A stretch of DNA of 64,000 bases from Vreelandella aquamarina (GCF_020075495.1 NZ_JABYQT010000003.1:186001-250000), one strand, 5' to 3'. Positions 29,110-37,058 are shown, numbered from the stretch's first letter. Numbers and translations: made by a program. The notes: a model not told the origin generated them from the sequence alone.

Positions 29110-29976
29110 ATGACTGTAGTAGTTTCTTGGACAAGAAAAACTCAAACCGGGCGTGAGTTATGGGTTATGTCTGATAGTCGACTTAGTGGAGGCAAGTGCT
29201 GGGATTATGGTCCTAAAGTATTCAGCATAGGAAGAAGTGATGCGGTTATAGCTTTTGCTGGCGACACAGCATGGGCTTATCCATTGATTTCACAGGTAAC
29301 ATCATATGTTGAGTCGTTCGTAAACTTAAGAGAGCGTGCCGTAGATTTTGTTGATGCACAGAAAAAAATAATTCGAATGTTAAATGACTCTCTAAACTTC
29401 GTTTCTGATTCTGTTGATGAGTCTCTCGAAGAGCCTGATTGTACCTTTATATTTTCTGGTTATTCCGCACGAAAGCAGGAGTTTATGATTAACAAAATCG
29501 TTTTTAACTCCAAAAATAAAGCATTTGAAAAAAGACCTCCAAAAAGAGTCAATGGTGAGCTGTTAACCATGATTGGCGATGAACGACCCAAAAAGGCTAT
29601 TTATCGTATTCTTTCCGAGAAAGAAAAAAGCTTTAAAGGACTGGAGTTCAAACTAGACATGGAACCATCAAAAGCGTTCGTTAAAGTATTGCTATCTGGA
29701 AAGTACAGGGAAATCGGTGGCTCTCCACAAATTATGAAGCTATATCAAAACATGAATCAGCAACATGTAGCAGTTTATTGGCCGCCAAATGCTTTGCACG
29801 AAGAGCAAAAAATATATCTTCGCGGGCGTGAGTTAGGTAAATATGAAGCCTTAGATAACCCTTGGGTATTCTCACCATACGAAAGTAAGTTGTATTGGCA
29901 TGACTTTTCTCCTGTTGAAATGCAAGCTAAAGCAGAAAAACAACCAGAGTTAGGTATTGCTTCGTACTTGTCATAG
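29110..29976 (+). CDS. Cassette 2: HslV/proteasome-like Ntn-hydrolase
   Basis: Protein of 288 aa whose first about 75 residues follow the proteasome-beta/HslV pattern. Met is followed by Thr2, then a hydrophobic strand, SDSRLSGG (Asp22), a lysine in PKVF (Lys36), and AFAGDTAWAYPLISQ, comparable to FAGGTADAF of HslV. Removal of Met1 would expose Thr as nucleophile, with Asp22 and Lys36 in the roles of Asp17/Lys33. The C-terminal half (about 150-288) is not recognised. RBS AAAGGG precedes ATG by 5-6 bases. It is the only gene in an integron-type cassette (29060-30067). Function is inferred from motif order only. Confidence 0.75.
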   Translation: MTVVVSWTRKTQTGRELWVMSDSRLSGGKCWDYGPKVFSIGRSDAVIAFAGDTAWAYPLISQVTSYVESFVNLRERAVDFVDAQKKIIRMLNDSLNFVSDSVDESLEEPDCTFIFSGYSARKQEFMINKIVFNSKNKAFEKRPPKRVNGELLTMIGDERPKKAIYRILSEKEKSFKGLEFKLDMEPSKAFVKVLLSGKYREIGGSPQIMKLYQNMNQQHVAVYWPPNALHEEQKIYLRGRELGKYEALDNPWVFSPYESKLYWHDFSPVEMQAKAEKQPELGIASYLS

Positions 29977-30073
29977 CCTAACAAGTCGCATCAATTGACA
30001 AAAACACATGTCACGAAATTTGGTACCCAAAATGTAGCGCCATATATTTTTGCAACTGTGCTCAGCGTTGAGC
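29976..30073 (+). other. attC-like site of cassette 2 (98 bp)
   Basis: R'' box GCCTAAC (29976-29982) overlaps the TAG stop of the cassette gene and is followed by AAGTCGCATCAAT, a typical attC left half. ATTTTTGCAACT (30052 region) is an imperfect complement of AGTCGCATCAAT. The right core is GTTGAGC (30067-30073). GCCTAAC is the exact complement of GTTAGGC at the left edge of the same cassette (29059-29065), as expected for a circular cassette. The right half is less regular than in cassette 1 and may have been altered by the adjoining repeat. Confidence 0.65.
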
Positions 30074-30142
30074 CTGTAGAAAAACCCCACTGACGGCTAA
30101 GTTTTGGTAGGATCGAGAAAACAAACGAGGAGTGGTCAGCAT
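30065..30142 (+). repeat. 78-bp repeat, copy A (IS left-end relic)
   Basis: From GCGTTGAG to GTGGTCAGCAT this stretch matches 31641-31718, with 13 mismatches in the 76 bases from GTTGAG. Shared blocks include AAGTTTTGGTA and ATCGAGAAAAC. Its right end leads straight into a truncated transposase reading frame, so it is probably the left end of an insertion sequence. Its left edge coincides with an attC-type core (GTTGAGC). Confidence 0.7.
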
Positions 30143-30236
30143 CCCGCGCTTCAAGGCTTATAACTACGATCAGAACGCCATGGTGGTGATCAACTACCAG
30201 GATCAGCTCCAGCTCGACATTTTGAACTTGCGGTGA
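30132..30236 (+). pseudogene. Truncated transposase N-terminus (IS1182-like)
   Basis: A GTG-started frame encodes 34 residues including RFKAYNYDQNAMVVIN and YQDQLQ. This resembles the opening of IS1182-family DDE transposases (RFK.YN.DQ.AMV...). It then runs out of similarity and stops at 30236. The remaining transposase and the right end are absent from the window. The family call rests on a short stretch. Confidence 0.6.
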
Positions 30237-30492
30237 TCAATATGAGAAGTTGATAATCTATGGTCCCTTGGTTGCGTCACGAAGCGCCAAGAGCGAAGTA
30301 CGTCGTTTTTTAAACCCAGTATTAAACTGAGCGCTCGAGTGGCTAATGCCGGTATCCAACTGATTCAGCCAGATAGCTGGCTGGGTAAATGAATAAGGAC
30401 CACAGGCCATGGAGACGGGTCGAAATCGGATTTTCTACAGCCTTCTTAGGTAGCAGGTAAGCTAAGTGCCAAGAATGAAAGGAGGGGGATGA
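30237..30492. other. Gap with no recognised feature
   Basis: 256 bases between the transposase stub and the DUF4236 gene. There is no credible reading frame. It ends in a strong ribosome site (AAAGGAGG) for the DUF4236 gene. I see no second IS end. Confidence 0.6.
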
Positions 30493-31577
30493 ATGGCTTG
30501 GTATCTGAGAAAGTCGGTGTCAGTTGGCCCGATCAGGTTCAACTTATCCAAGAGTGGTGTTGGTGCCTCTTTGGGAGTGACAGGATTCCGTATCGGCATG
30601 CGCCCGGATGGGTCCTCATATGTCCATGCAGGTCGGCATGGCTTGTATCTGCGTGAAGAGGTTGGAGGACGTCGAGGTGGGAATCAACCGGTCTCTTCTC
30701 GACTCGAAGAGCTGCCTCCTTCCCAAAAGTTTGATGCGGTAAGTACGCGCGATTTAACGAGCCCTGGGAGAAAAGAGCTGATTGATCGCCTTAACAAGTC
30801 CTATAAAGATTTCAGACTAGACTATTTTGTTTTCGTGGTTGCCGTCGTAGCGTTTGTGGCCGCTTTGTTCAATGGAAGTCAGCTTGGAATGGCTATAGCT
30901 GGTGGAGCCGGTATCGTCTTTGGTATAGCCGCGTCAGTATTCGAATCACGTCGCCGAACAGTCAAGATTTTCTACGATTTCGAAGAAAATGATACGTCTC
31001 TTTTTCGAAGCTCGTGCAGGCTGTTAATCATATTGCTGAATGCAAACGACTTTGGACTTACGTTGATTCACGCGATTTAACGTCTGTCCATCAGTCGAAA
31101 ATTAATGCGGGTGCGTCCAGTCTTGTAAAAAGAGAGGCTGCCTCAGCGGGCACTGGAACACCACCCTGGGTCGAAACCAATATAACTATCCCCACGCTGA
31201 AAGCGAGGGGCATTACTGCGTATTTCATGCCTGATTGCATACTTGTTTATGACAGCTCTGGAGTTGGCTGTATCGAGCACGCATCACTTTTATTTTCCAC
31301 AAGTGTTGAGCGCTTCATCGAAGACGGTCCGGTTCCGTCGGATTCCGACATTGTCGATACCACATGGAAATATGCCAACAAGCGTGGAGGCCCAGATCGT
31401 CGTTTCAAAGACAATAAGGAAATTCCGATTTGCCTGTATGGAAAGTTGGATCTAAGCACTTCCGCGGGGCTTTTGTGTCATTTACAAACGTCGAGAAACG
31501 ATGCACCAAAAAGCTTTTCAAGGCAGTACTCGGAATACCTAATAACCATTGGGATAGGTCGTGCAACTGCCACCTAA
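30493..31577 (+). pseudogene. DUF4236-domain protein gene, frameshifted
   Basis: The first part (30493-about 31005) starts with a strong AAAGGAGG site and encodes a DUF4236 domain (WYLRKSVSVGPIRFNLSKSG...RIGMRPDG), a linker, and a membrane pair near residues 115-155. It then loses frame. The remainder continues in another frame (SKLVQAVNHIAEC...NAGASSLVKRE...GGPDRRFKDNKEIP) to 31577, and that segment belongs to the same protein family. Loss of one T in a run at 31001-31005 would explain the shift: six T's restore LF-S-KLVQAVNH. The stop TAA overlaps an attC-type box. Function of DUF4236 proteins is unknown. Confidence 0.8.
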
Positions 31578-31649
31578 CACAGGTATTAAATGCGCGTCAT
31601 TCGGTCGCCGGGCGCTCGTTCCTCGCGCTGTTTATGGCGGGCGTTGAGG
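31572..31649 (+). other. attC-like site after the DUF4236 gene (78 bp)
   Basis: R'' box ACCTAAC (31572-31578) overlaps the gene's TAA stop. The inner part can pair TAAA-T-GCGCG with CGCGC-TG-TTTA, and GGCGGGC precedes the right core GTTGAGG (31643-31649), which misses the final pyrimidine of GTTRRRY. The layout and stop overlap fit a cassette end; the imperfect core lowers confidence. Confidence 0.5.
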
Positions 31650-31718
31650 ATGAAGAAGCACTCCACTGGCGCCCAAGTTTTGGTAACATCGAGAAAACAG
31701 ACGAGGCGTGGTCAGCAT
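31641..31718 (+). repeat. 78-bp repeat, copy B (solo IS left-end relic)
   Basis: Second copy of the 30065-30142 repeat, in the same orientation and likewise starting at an attC-type core. Similarity ends at GTGGTCAGCAT, just where the transposase frame would begin. 41 bases later the lysE-type gene starts. Confidence 0.7.
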
Positions 31719-31759
31719 GCTGGTTGCCATCTCCAATGTAACTCCGCCGGGAGCCTTAA

Positions 31760-32395
31760 ATGTTCGATTACACCATCCTCCACTGGATGACCTTTCTGTC
31801 GGCCGCCGTTCTGTTGAACCTGTCGCCCGGGCCGGATATTGCGTTTATTCTGGGCCAGACATTGCGTGGCGGGCGGCGGCAAGGGCTGGCGGCCATGCTG
31901 GGTATCTGGACCGGCGCTTGGGTGCATGTGGTCATGGCGGCCGCCGGGCTGTCGGCGATACTTGCCACGTCCGCGTTGGCGTTTTCCATCATCAAATGGC
32001 TGGGCGCGGCGTATCTGATCTGGCTGGGGATCAAGATGCTGCTCTCCCGCGGGGAATCGCTTGTCGGGAGTGAACCGGCGAGCCAGCAGCACAGCCTTTC
32101 CATTTACTGGCAGGGCGTGGTGATCTCCACGCTCAATCCCAAGGTCGCGATCTTCTTTCTCGCCTTTCTGCCCCAGTTCGTAGTGCCCGGGCCCGGGTCT
32201 ACCGGCGCGCAGCTGTTTTTGCACGGCAGTCTGATTATTCTGGTGGCGGCGTTTATCGAGCCACCGCTGGTGCTGATGGGCGCGCGACTGGGGGCGTTCT
32301 TGAAGCAGAATCAGACGCTAGGGCGTTGGCTGGATCGCGGGCTCGGGGCCTTGTTTGTGGCGCTGGGCGTCAGGCTTGCTGCCAGCACGCGTTAA
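31760..32395 (+). CDS. LysE/RhtB-family amino-acid exporter
   Basis: Membrane protein of 211 aa with six hydrophobic segments. It carries the family signature LNLSPGPDIAFILGQTLRGG near residues 20-39 and the second conserved block STLNPKVAIFFLAFLPQF around 115-132. Such proteins export amino acids or homoserine lactone-type compounds. Ribosome site GGGAG lies upstream of the ATG at 31760. It returns to core-like GC content right after the AT-rich cassette region. Substrate cannot be read from sequence. Confidence 0.92.
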   Translation: MFDYTILHWMTFLSAAVLLNLSPGPDIAFILGQTLRGGRRQGLAAMLGIWTGAWVHVVMAAAGLSAILATSALAFSIIKWLGAAYLIWLGIKMLLSRGESLVGSEPASQQHSLSIYWQGVVISTLNPKVAIFFLAFLPQFVVPGPGSTGAQLFLHGSLIILVAAFIEPPLVLMGARLGAFLKQNQTLGRWLDRGLGALFVALGVRLAASTR

Positions 32396-32428
32396 AAAAC
32401 GGCCCGGATTGCGTCATGAGTCAACCCA

Positions 32429-32829
32429 TCAAAGCCAGTCGTCCACTCGAAGCCCGGGCACGTGATTAAGTTCTCGCAGGTTATTGGTCACCAGGATCAA
32501 CCCTCTTGAGCGAGCATGCCCGGCAATCATCTGGTCATAAGGGCCGATGGACGTGCCCGCCTTGGCCAGCTCGCTGCGAAGCTCGCCACTGTGGTAGGCG
32601 GCGCTGGCGTCGTAGTCGAGTACGTCCAGCCGGGCGGCGAATCCTTCAATCACGCTCAGGTTGTGCTCGGGCGAAGCGGATTTCTCCGCACCATACACCA
32701 GCTCCATGAGTGTCACACGTTACTGATGCAGAGCTGGTCGGTATGATGATTAAAGGTCTCACGGACGTGGCGAGGTTTATGTTTGATGGCGAAAATGCAG
32801 GTGTTGGTGTCGAGCATGTACTTGAGCAT
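32429..32829 (-). pseudogene. vapC: VapC-type PIN-domain toxin gene, frameshifted
   Basis: Reading from ATG 32827-32829, the frame MLKYMLDTNTCIFAIK carries the first PIN-domain aspartate but stops at TGA near 32714 after LCISNV. Shifted by two bases, it continues TLMELVYGAEKSA...GPYDQMIAGHARSRGLILVTNN to 32429, with the remaining acidic residues. An extra GT in AACGTGTGACA (32713-32720 region) accounts for the break; without it the reading is ISNVTLMELVYG. A functional RNase is therefore unlikely unless the start at 32716 is used, which would lack the N-terminal Asp. Confidence 0.85.
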
Positions 32830-33059
32830 CAAACGCCTCGCGTTTCTGCTCTGCGGGCTGCTCGCGTTCATCCATAAAGTCTGCGGTGACGCTCGGGCCG
32901 TCGAACCAGCTATCCCACGCTTCACCTGCGGGTGTAATCAAGCGCGCGCGACCCACTGCAATCACATCAACGCGCGTAACGCCCTCCGGTAGCGCTAAAG
33001 ATTTAGGCATGCGAACCGCTTGGCTGCGATTACTTTTAAACACCCCCTGCTTTTTCCAT
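32829..33059 (-). pseudogene. vapB: VapB-type antitoxin gene, two compensating frameshifts
   Basis: The expected start (ATG 33057-33059, with AAGGAGG upstream) reads MEKAGG and then hits a stop because a G run has five instead of four G's. One base over, the frame is clearly VapB: VFKSNRSQAVRMPKSLALPEG...AWDSWFDG...DFMDEREQPAEQ. Near the 3' end the natural TGATG junction with vapC is out of frame because one T is missing. Total length (231 bases) equals a 76-aa VapB, so +1 and -1 changes cancel. Confidence 0.8.
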
Positions 33060-33158
33060 GGCCGCCTCCTTTTCAGTGCTGTCGTTACTTGAGATATGCA
33101 CGTAGCATGATTGCTATAGTTTGATCGAATTTTGGGATATGCCAAAGGGATATACAGC

Positions 33159-33812
33159 ATGCAAAAAGTAAGAATCGACCTGGTCTCCGATGTCGCCTGC
33201 CCGTGGTGCGCCATCGGCTACCGGCGGCTGGAGCAGGCGCTGGAAATCCTGCAAGGTGAAATTGACGTCGAACTCCATTGGCAGCCCTTCGAGCTCAACC
33301 AGGATATGCCGCCCGAAGGCGAGCCGATTCTGGAGCACCTGTGCCGCAAGTACGGCAAGGATGCGGCCACCATGGAGCAGTCTCAGGCCGAGATCGTGGC
33401 CGTGGCCGAGCAGCTCGGGCTGAATTTCAGCGGTGCGCTTGAACGCCGGGCGACCAACACCTTCGATGCCCATCGGGTGCTGGCCTGGGCCGCCACCCAG
33501 CACCGCGAGACGCCGCTGCAGCTGGCTCTGTTCGATGCCTACTTTGGCGAGGCGAAAGACCCTTCCGACCCTCAGGTGCTACGCGAAAAGGCAATCGAGG
33601 CCGGGCTTGATGGTGATGCCGCCGAGGCCATCGCTCGCTCCGATGAGTACGCGGACGATGTTCGCGCAGCAGAACAGAAGTTTATGGAGGCCGGCGTAAG
33701 CGCGGTGCCGGGCTTCATCCTCGATGGACGCTACCTGATTTCCGGCGCCCAACCGGCGGATGTACTGGTGGATGCCCTGCGTCAGGTGGCCGAGGAAAAC
33801 GCTAACCGCTGA
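33159..33812 (+). CDS. FrnE-like DsbA-family oxidoreductase
   Basis: Cytoplasmic thioredoxin-fold protein of 217 aa without signal peptide. It starts MQKVRIDLVSDVACPWCAIG, with the redox motif CPWC at about residues 14-17. The helical insertion and C-terminal cis-Pro region (AGVSAVPGFILDGRYLISGAQ) match the FrnE / 2-hydroxychromene-2-carboxylate isomerase-related branch. I start at ATG 33159 rather than the upstream 33132 because AAGGG precedes it. Role in disulfide handling under stress is inferred from the family. Confidence 0.9.
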   Translation: MQKVRIDLVSDVACPWCAIGYRRLEQALEILQGEIDVELHWQPFELNQDMPPEGEPILEHLCRKYGKDAATMEQSQAEIVAVAEQLGLNFSGALERRATNTFDAHRVLAWAATQHRETPLQLALFDAYFGEAKDPSDPQVLREKAIEAGLDGDAAEAIARSDEYADDVRAAEQKFMEAGVSAVPGFILDGRYLISGAQPADVLVDALRQVAEENANR

Positions 33813-33850
33813 TGCGTTACAGCAGGGGCAGCCGCTAAAGGATAGTCCAG

Positions 33851-34312
33851 ATGACACTACGCTTGGCAGCGCCAGCAGACCTCGAAACGGTCTTGAGCTG
33901 GCTTACCACCGAGCACGCATTCCGTATGTGGGCAGGGCCTGCACTACGCTACCCGGCAACGCCTGAAAGCGCGTGGTCAGACCTCGATGCCAGCGAGCAG
34001 AATGCTCGTGTTTTGCTCAATGCTACCGGGGATATGGCAGCATTTGGGCAATTACTGCGGCGCGAAGGTGGTGTTATCCACCTGGCGCGGCTGGTGGTCG
34101 ATCCCGCCTTGAGAGGACAGGGCATGGGCAGGGCGCTTTGCACGGCGCTGATGGAAGAGGGCGCATCAAAGCAACAGGTCAAAGCGTTTACGCTCAAGGT
34201 TTTTGAGTCGAACGTCCCTGCTTTTCACCTTTATCAGTCGTTGGGTTTCGAACCTAACGGCAGGGCGAAGACGGGTGCCATTTTCATGGTCAAGCCAGTG
34301 GCGGGCTCATGA
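33851..34312 (+). CDS. GNAT-family N-acetyltransferase
   Basis: Protein of 153 aa with the acetyl-CoA binding motif A visible as LARLVVDPALRGQGMGRALC and the motif B tyrosine region FHLYQSLGFEPNG. It begins 38 bases after the DsbA-like gene, with AAAGGA upstream. Substrate is unknown; the N-terminal segment (TTEHAFRMWAGPALRYP) resembles uncharacterised small-molecule or protein acetylases. Confidence 0.88.
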   Translation: MTLRLAAPADLETVLSWLTTEHAFRMWAGPALRYPATPESAWSDLDASEQNARVLLNATGDMAAFGQLLRREGGVIHLARLVVDPALRGQGMGRALCTALMEEGASKQQVKAFTLKVFESNVPAFHLYQSLGFEPNGRAKTGAIFMVKPVAGS

Positions 34313-34384
34313 ATTCGCCTGTTACCCATTATCCTACCCTGGCCCGCCAGCCCTGGTGGGCGGGCGCTGAACAAGGGAGCCGAC

Positions 34385-34721
34385 GTGAAAGTCGCTTGTC
34401 ATTGTGGAAATGTTGAGATCGAAGCGGATGCTCCGAAAGAGGTGACGGAGTGCCATTGTTCGATTTGTCGGCGATATGCAGCGCTCTGGGCCTACTATTC
34501 GCCGGGCCAAGTAACCATAAAGAACAAAGAGACGACGGCGTTCTACCTCTGGGTCGATGAAGAGGCCGAGTTTCACCGCTACCCATCGCTGTGGATGCGT
34601 GACGCATTACAGCACCACCGCTAAATGCGATGAAGACATCATAGCCATCAATATGCGCATGGCGGATAGTGAAGTATTGGCGGGCATACCGGTCAGAAAG
34701 ATCAATGGGACGGCTGATTGA
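34385..34721 (+). pseudogene. GFA-family (CENP-V fold) gene, frameshifted
   Basis: From GTG 34385 (GGGAG upstream) the frame reads MKVACHCGNVEIE...TECHCSICRRY, the first zinc-cysteine set of glutathione-dependent formaldehyde-activating family proteins. Around 34584-34592 one extra base breaks it, giving a stop at 34624. In the next frame the sequence continues as the expected C-terminus (CGCVTHYSTTAKCDEDIIAIN...VRKINGTAD) to TGA 34719-34721. The second zinc motif has also lost a cysteine (HRYP instead of HRCP), suggesting real decay rather than only a read error. Confidence 0.8.
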
Positions 34722-34755
34722 GCTGCAGCGATGCAGTAAAGGCAAGAAGCTATCG

Positions 34756-34781
34756 AGAGGCGCGCGTTACGGCGCGCCTCT
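34756..34781. repeat. Inverted repeat downstream of gldA
   Basis: Ten-base arms AGAGGCGCGC and complement around a 6-base loop, between the GFA remnant and the gldA stop. No T tract follows on either strand, so terminator function is uncertain. Confidence 0.4.
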
Positions 34782-34789
34782 AGCCGATT

Positions 34790-35917
34790 TTACTCGCTCA
34801 CCCCCACTTTCTCCATAAACGCCCGCGCATGCACATCCACCGCCTTGATAGCGTGAACGATCTGCTTGGGCGTCAGCTCGTAGGCCAGGTTGTGGCTCGA
34901 TTCGCCTTCCTTCAGCGCGGCTTCCGCCACGCGATACAGATCCTCATCGCTGGCGTCTTCGAGCTTGAGCGCTTTCAGCGTCACCGGTAGGCCCAGCGCC
35001 AGGTAGAGATCAAGATACTCTTCCAGCTCCGCCTGGGGCGTCTGATCCAGAATTAGCTGGGCGACGGTGCCGTAGGCCACTTTTTCGCCATGGGTGAGGT
35101 CGTGAATCTCGCCGTGCAGGGCGGTAAAACCGTTGTGGATGGCATGCGCTGCGGCCAGGCCGCCACTTTCGAAGCCCAGCCCGCTCAGCAGGGTGTTGGC
35201 TTCCACTACGGCTTCAAACGAGGGCGTGACGATCTGTGCCTGGTTCGCTTGGTAGGCCAGCATGGCGTGCTCGAACAGGATCTCTTCGCACTTCTCGCCG
35301 ATGGTCGCGCCCAGAAGCGTTGCCTTGCCGCCAGCCATGTTGTTGGCGTTGGCGCGAATGGCGGCGCGGGCCTCGACCCAGGTGGCCAGCGCATCGGCGA
35401 TGCCCGAGGCGAGAAAGCGCGGCGGCGCCTTGCAGATGATGCCGGTATCGACCAGCACCAGATCGGGGTTCTTGCTGTAGAAGCGGTAGGAATCGAACTC
35501 GCCATCGTCACTGTAGATGACCGACAGGGCGCTGGTAGGGGCATCGGTAGAAGCGGTGGTGGGCAGTACAGCACAGGCCGCTTCGAGCTTCTCGGCCACG
35601 CCCTTGGCGGTATCAATCGCCTTGCCGCCACCAAAACCGATGACGACCTCGGCCTGCTGCTTGCGACCAAGCTCGACGAGGCGATCGATCTCGCGGTTAG
35701 ACGCCTCACCCTCGAACACCGCGCGCTCGAAACTGACGCTTTCGCCTTCCAGACTGGCGCTGAGCTCCTTGCCCGCGATCTCCCAGACCACGTCGTCGGC
35801 GATCAGCAGCGCCGCTTTCCCTAGCACCGAGACATAGTGACCGGCCCGTGCGATAACACCTTCACCCTGAACGTAACGGGCAGGGCTGATGAAGACTTTC
35901 TCGTTCGTGGCTTCCAT
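34790..35917 (-). CDS. gldA: Glycerol dehydrogenase
   Basis: Iron/zinc-dependent alcohol dehydrogenase of 375 aa that oxidises glycerol to dihydroxyacetone with NAD. The nucleotide-binding GFGGGKAIDTAKG lies at about 94-106, and TTASTDAPTSALSVIY is the family's substrate loop. Metal ligands are in SGIADALATW, AAAHAIHNG and LHGEIHDLTHGEKVAYG. A single gene, with no dihydroxyacetone kinase beside it. Confidence 0.93.
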   Translation of the reverse strand: MEATNEKVFISPARYVQGEGVIARAGHYVSVLGKAALLIADDVVWEIAGKELSASLEGESVSFERAVFEGEASNREIDRLVELGRKQQAEVVIGFGGGKAIDTAKGVAEKLEAACAVLPTTASTDAPTSALSVIYSDDGEFDSYRFYSKNPDLVLVDTGIICKAPPRFLASGIADALATWVEARAAIRANANNMAGGKATLLGATIGEKCEEILFEHAMLAYQANQAQIVTPSFEAVVEANTLLSGLGFESGGLAAAHAIHNGFTALHGEIHDLTHGEKVAYGTVAQLILDQTPQAELEEYLDLYLALGLPVTLKALKLEDASDEDLYRVAEAALKEGESSHNLAYELTPKQIVHAIKAVDVHARAFMEKVGVSE

Positions 35918-36077
35918 GGCGGATATTTCCTATACATAGAATGAGTTGCCTAAACAGTGTAGTCATTTATGTTAATTGTGCGCCTGCGATGGTTTGACGC
36001 CGTAACATGTTAGTTTGACTAGCTGCCCGCCCCGCATCTTGGTCACAAACGAGCATACAGAAGATGACGAGCAATTT

Positions 36078-37040
36078 ATGAACCTACTCTTCCTGGGCAC
36101 CTCCGCCGGTGTACCCACCAAGACCCGCAACGTCACCGGCATTGCCCTGCGCGAGAGCAAGGGCAAAGGCTGGTATCTAGTCGATTGTGGCGAGGGGACG
36201 CAGCATCAGGTGCTGCACACCAAGCTGTCGTTTCATTCGCTCAAAGCCATCCTGATTACCCACGTGCACGGTGACCACTGCTATGGGCTGCCGGGCATAT
36301 TGGCGAGTGCGGCGATGGGCGGCAGGAAGGAGGCGCTGACCATTGTGGCGCCCGCCGGTATTAAGGCATGGCTGGAAGCTACTTTTGAGGCCACGCAGCT
36401 TTGCTTGCCCTTCGAGCTTCAGTTTATCTGCGCCGATGAGCTACCAAGTGTCGAGTTTACGAACATGTTGGTGGCTACCTTTGGCCTATCTCACGGGGTC
36501 GCTTCCTACGCCTACGCGTTTACCGAGCGTAAAGTCGATGCCGAGCTGAACGTCGAGAAACTGGTCCAGAAGGGCGTGCCGCGAGGGCCGCTATGGGGGC
36601 AGTTGAAACAGGGCTTCGATATCGAGTTCGAGGGAGAAATCCTGAAAAGCCACGACTACCTGTTTATCAAGAAACCACCGCGCAAGGTGGTCATCGCCGG
36701 AGACAACGCCCAGCCTGAGTTATTGGGTAAGGCCTGCGTGGAGGCCCAGGTGCTGGTGCATGAAGCCACCTACACCCAGGAGATGGCCGGGAAGGCCGGT
36801 GAGGTGGGGCACAGCTACGCCCGGCGGGTGGCGGAGTTTGCTGAATCGGTCGCGTTGCCTAATCTGGTGCTGACGCACTTCAGCCCGCGCTATCCGCTCA
36901 GCTCGGGTGCCACGCCGTCGATTGAAGGTTTTCGCGCGGAGGCGCAGAGTGTCTACTCAGGGAGGCTCTATCTGGCGCGGGATTTTCTCGAATTTACTCT
37001 GGATAAATCGGGCCACTTTCGTGAAGTGGCGGATGAGTAA
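36078..37040 (+). CDS. Ribonuclease Z-like metallo-beta-lactamase protein
   Basis: Protein of 320 aa from ATG 36078. The N-terminus MNLLFLGTSAGVPTKTRN and metal motif THVHGDHCYGLPG are those of RNase Z/ElaC. Later ligands are in AGDNAQPELL and LTHFSPRY. RNase Z trims tRNA 3' ends; in bacteria whose tRNAs encode CCA, as the tRNA here does, the physiological role is less clear (exonuclease or phosphodiesterase activity). An upstream in-frame leader from 36015 is not family-like. Confidence 0.88.
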   Translation: MNLLFLGTSAGVPTKTRNVTGIALRESKGKGWYLVDCGEGTQHQVLHTKLSFHSLKAILITHVHGDHCYGLPGILASAAMGGRKEALTIVAPAGIKAWLEATFEATQLCLPFELQFICADELPSVEFTNMLVATFGLSHGVASYAYAFTERKVDAELNVEKLVQKGVPRGPLWGQLKQGFDIEFEGEILKSHDYLFIKKPPRKVVIAGDNAQPELLGKACVEAQVLVHEATYTQEMAGKAGEVGHSYARRVAEFAESVALPNLVLTHFSPRYPLSSGATPSIEGFRAEAQSVYSGRLYLARDFLEFTLDKSGHFREVADE

Positions 37041-37058
37041 ACCGCTTCACCGCGCCGT

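Noticed and set aside
31014..31577. A separate gene starting with GTG inside the DUF4236 region
   Set aside because: The sequence is the continuation of the same protein family after a one-base frameshift and has no ribosome site of its own.
28343..31760. A complete integron with its own integrase
   Set aside because: No tyrosine recombinase gene is present between the permease and lysE; only cassettes and attC-like sites are seen.
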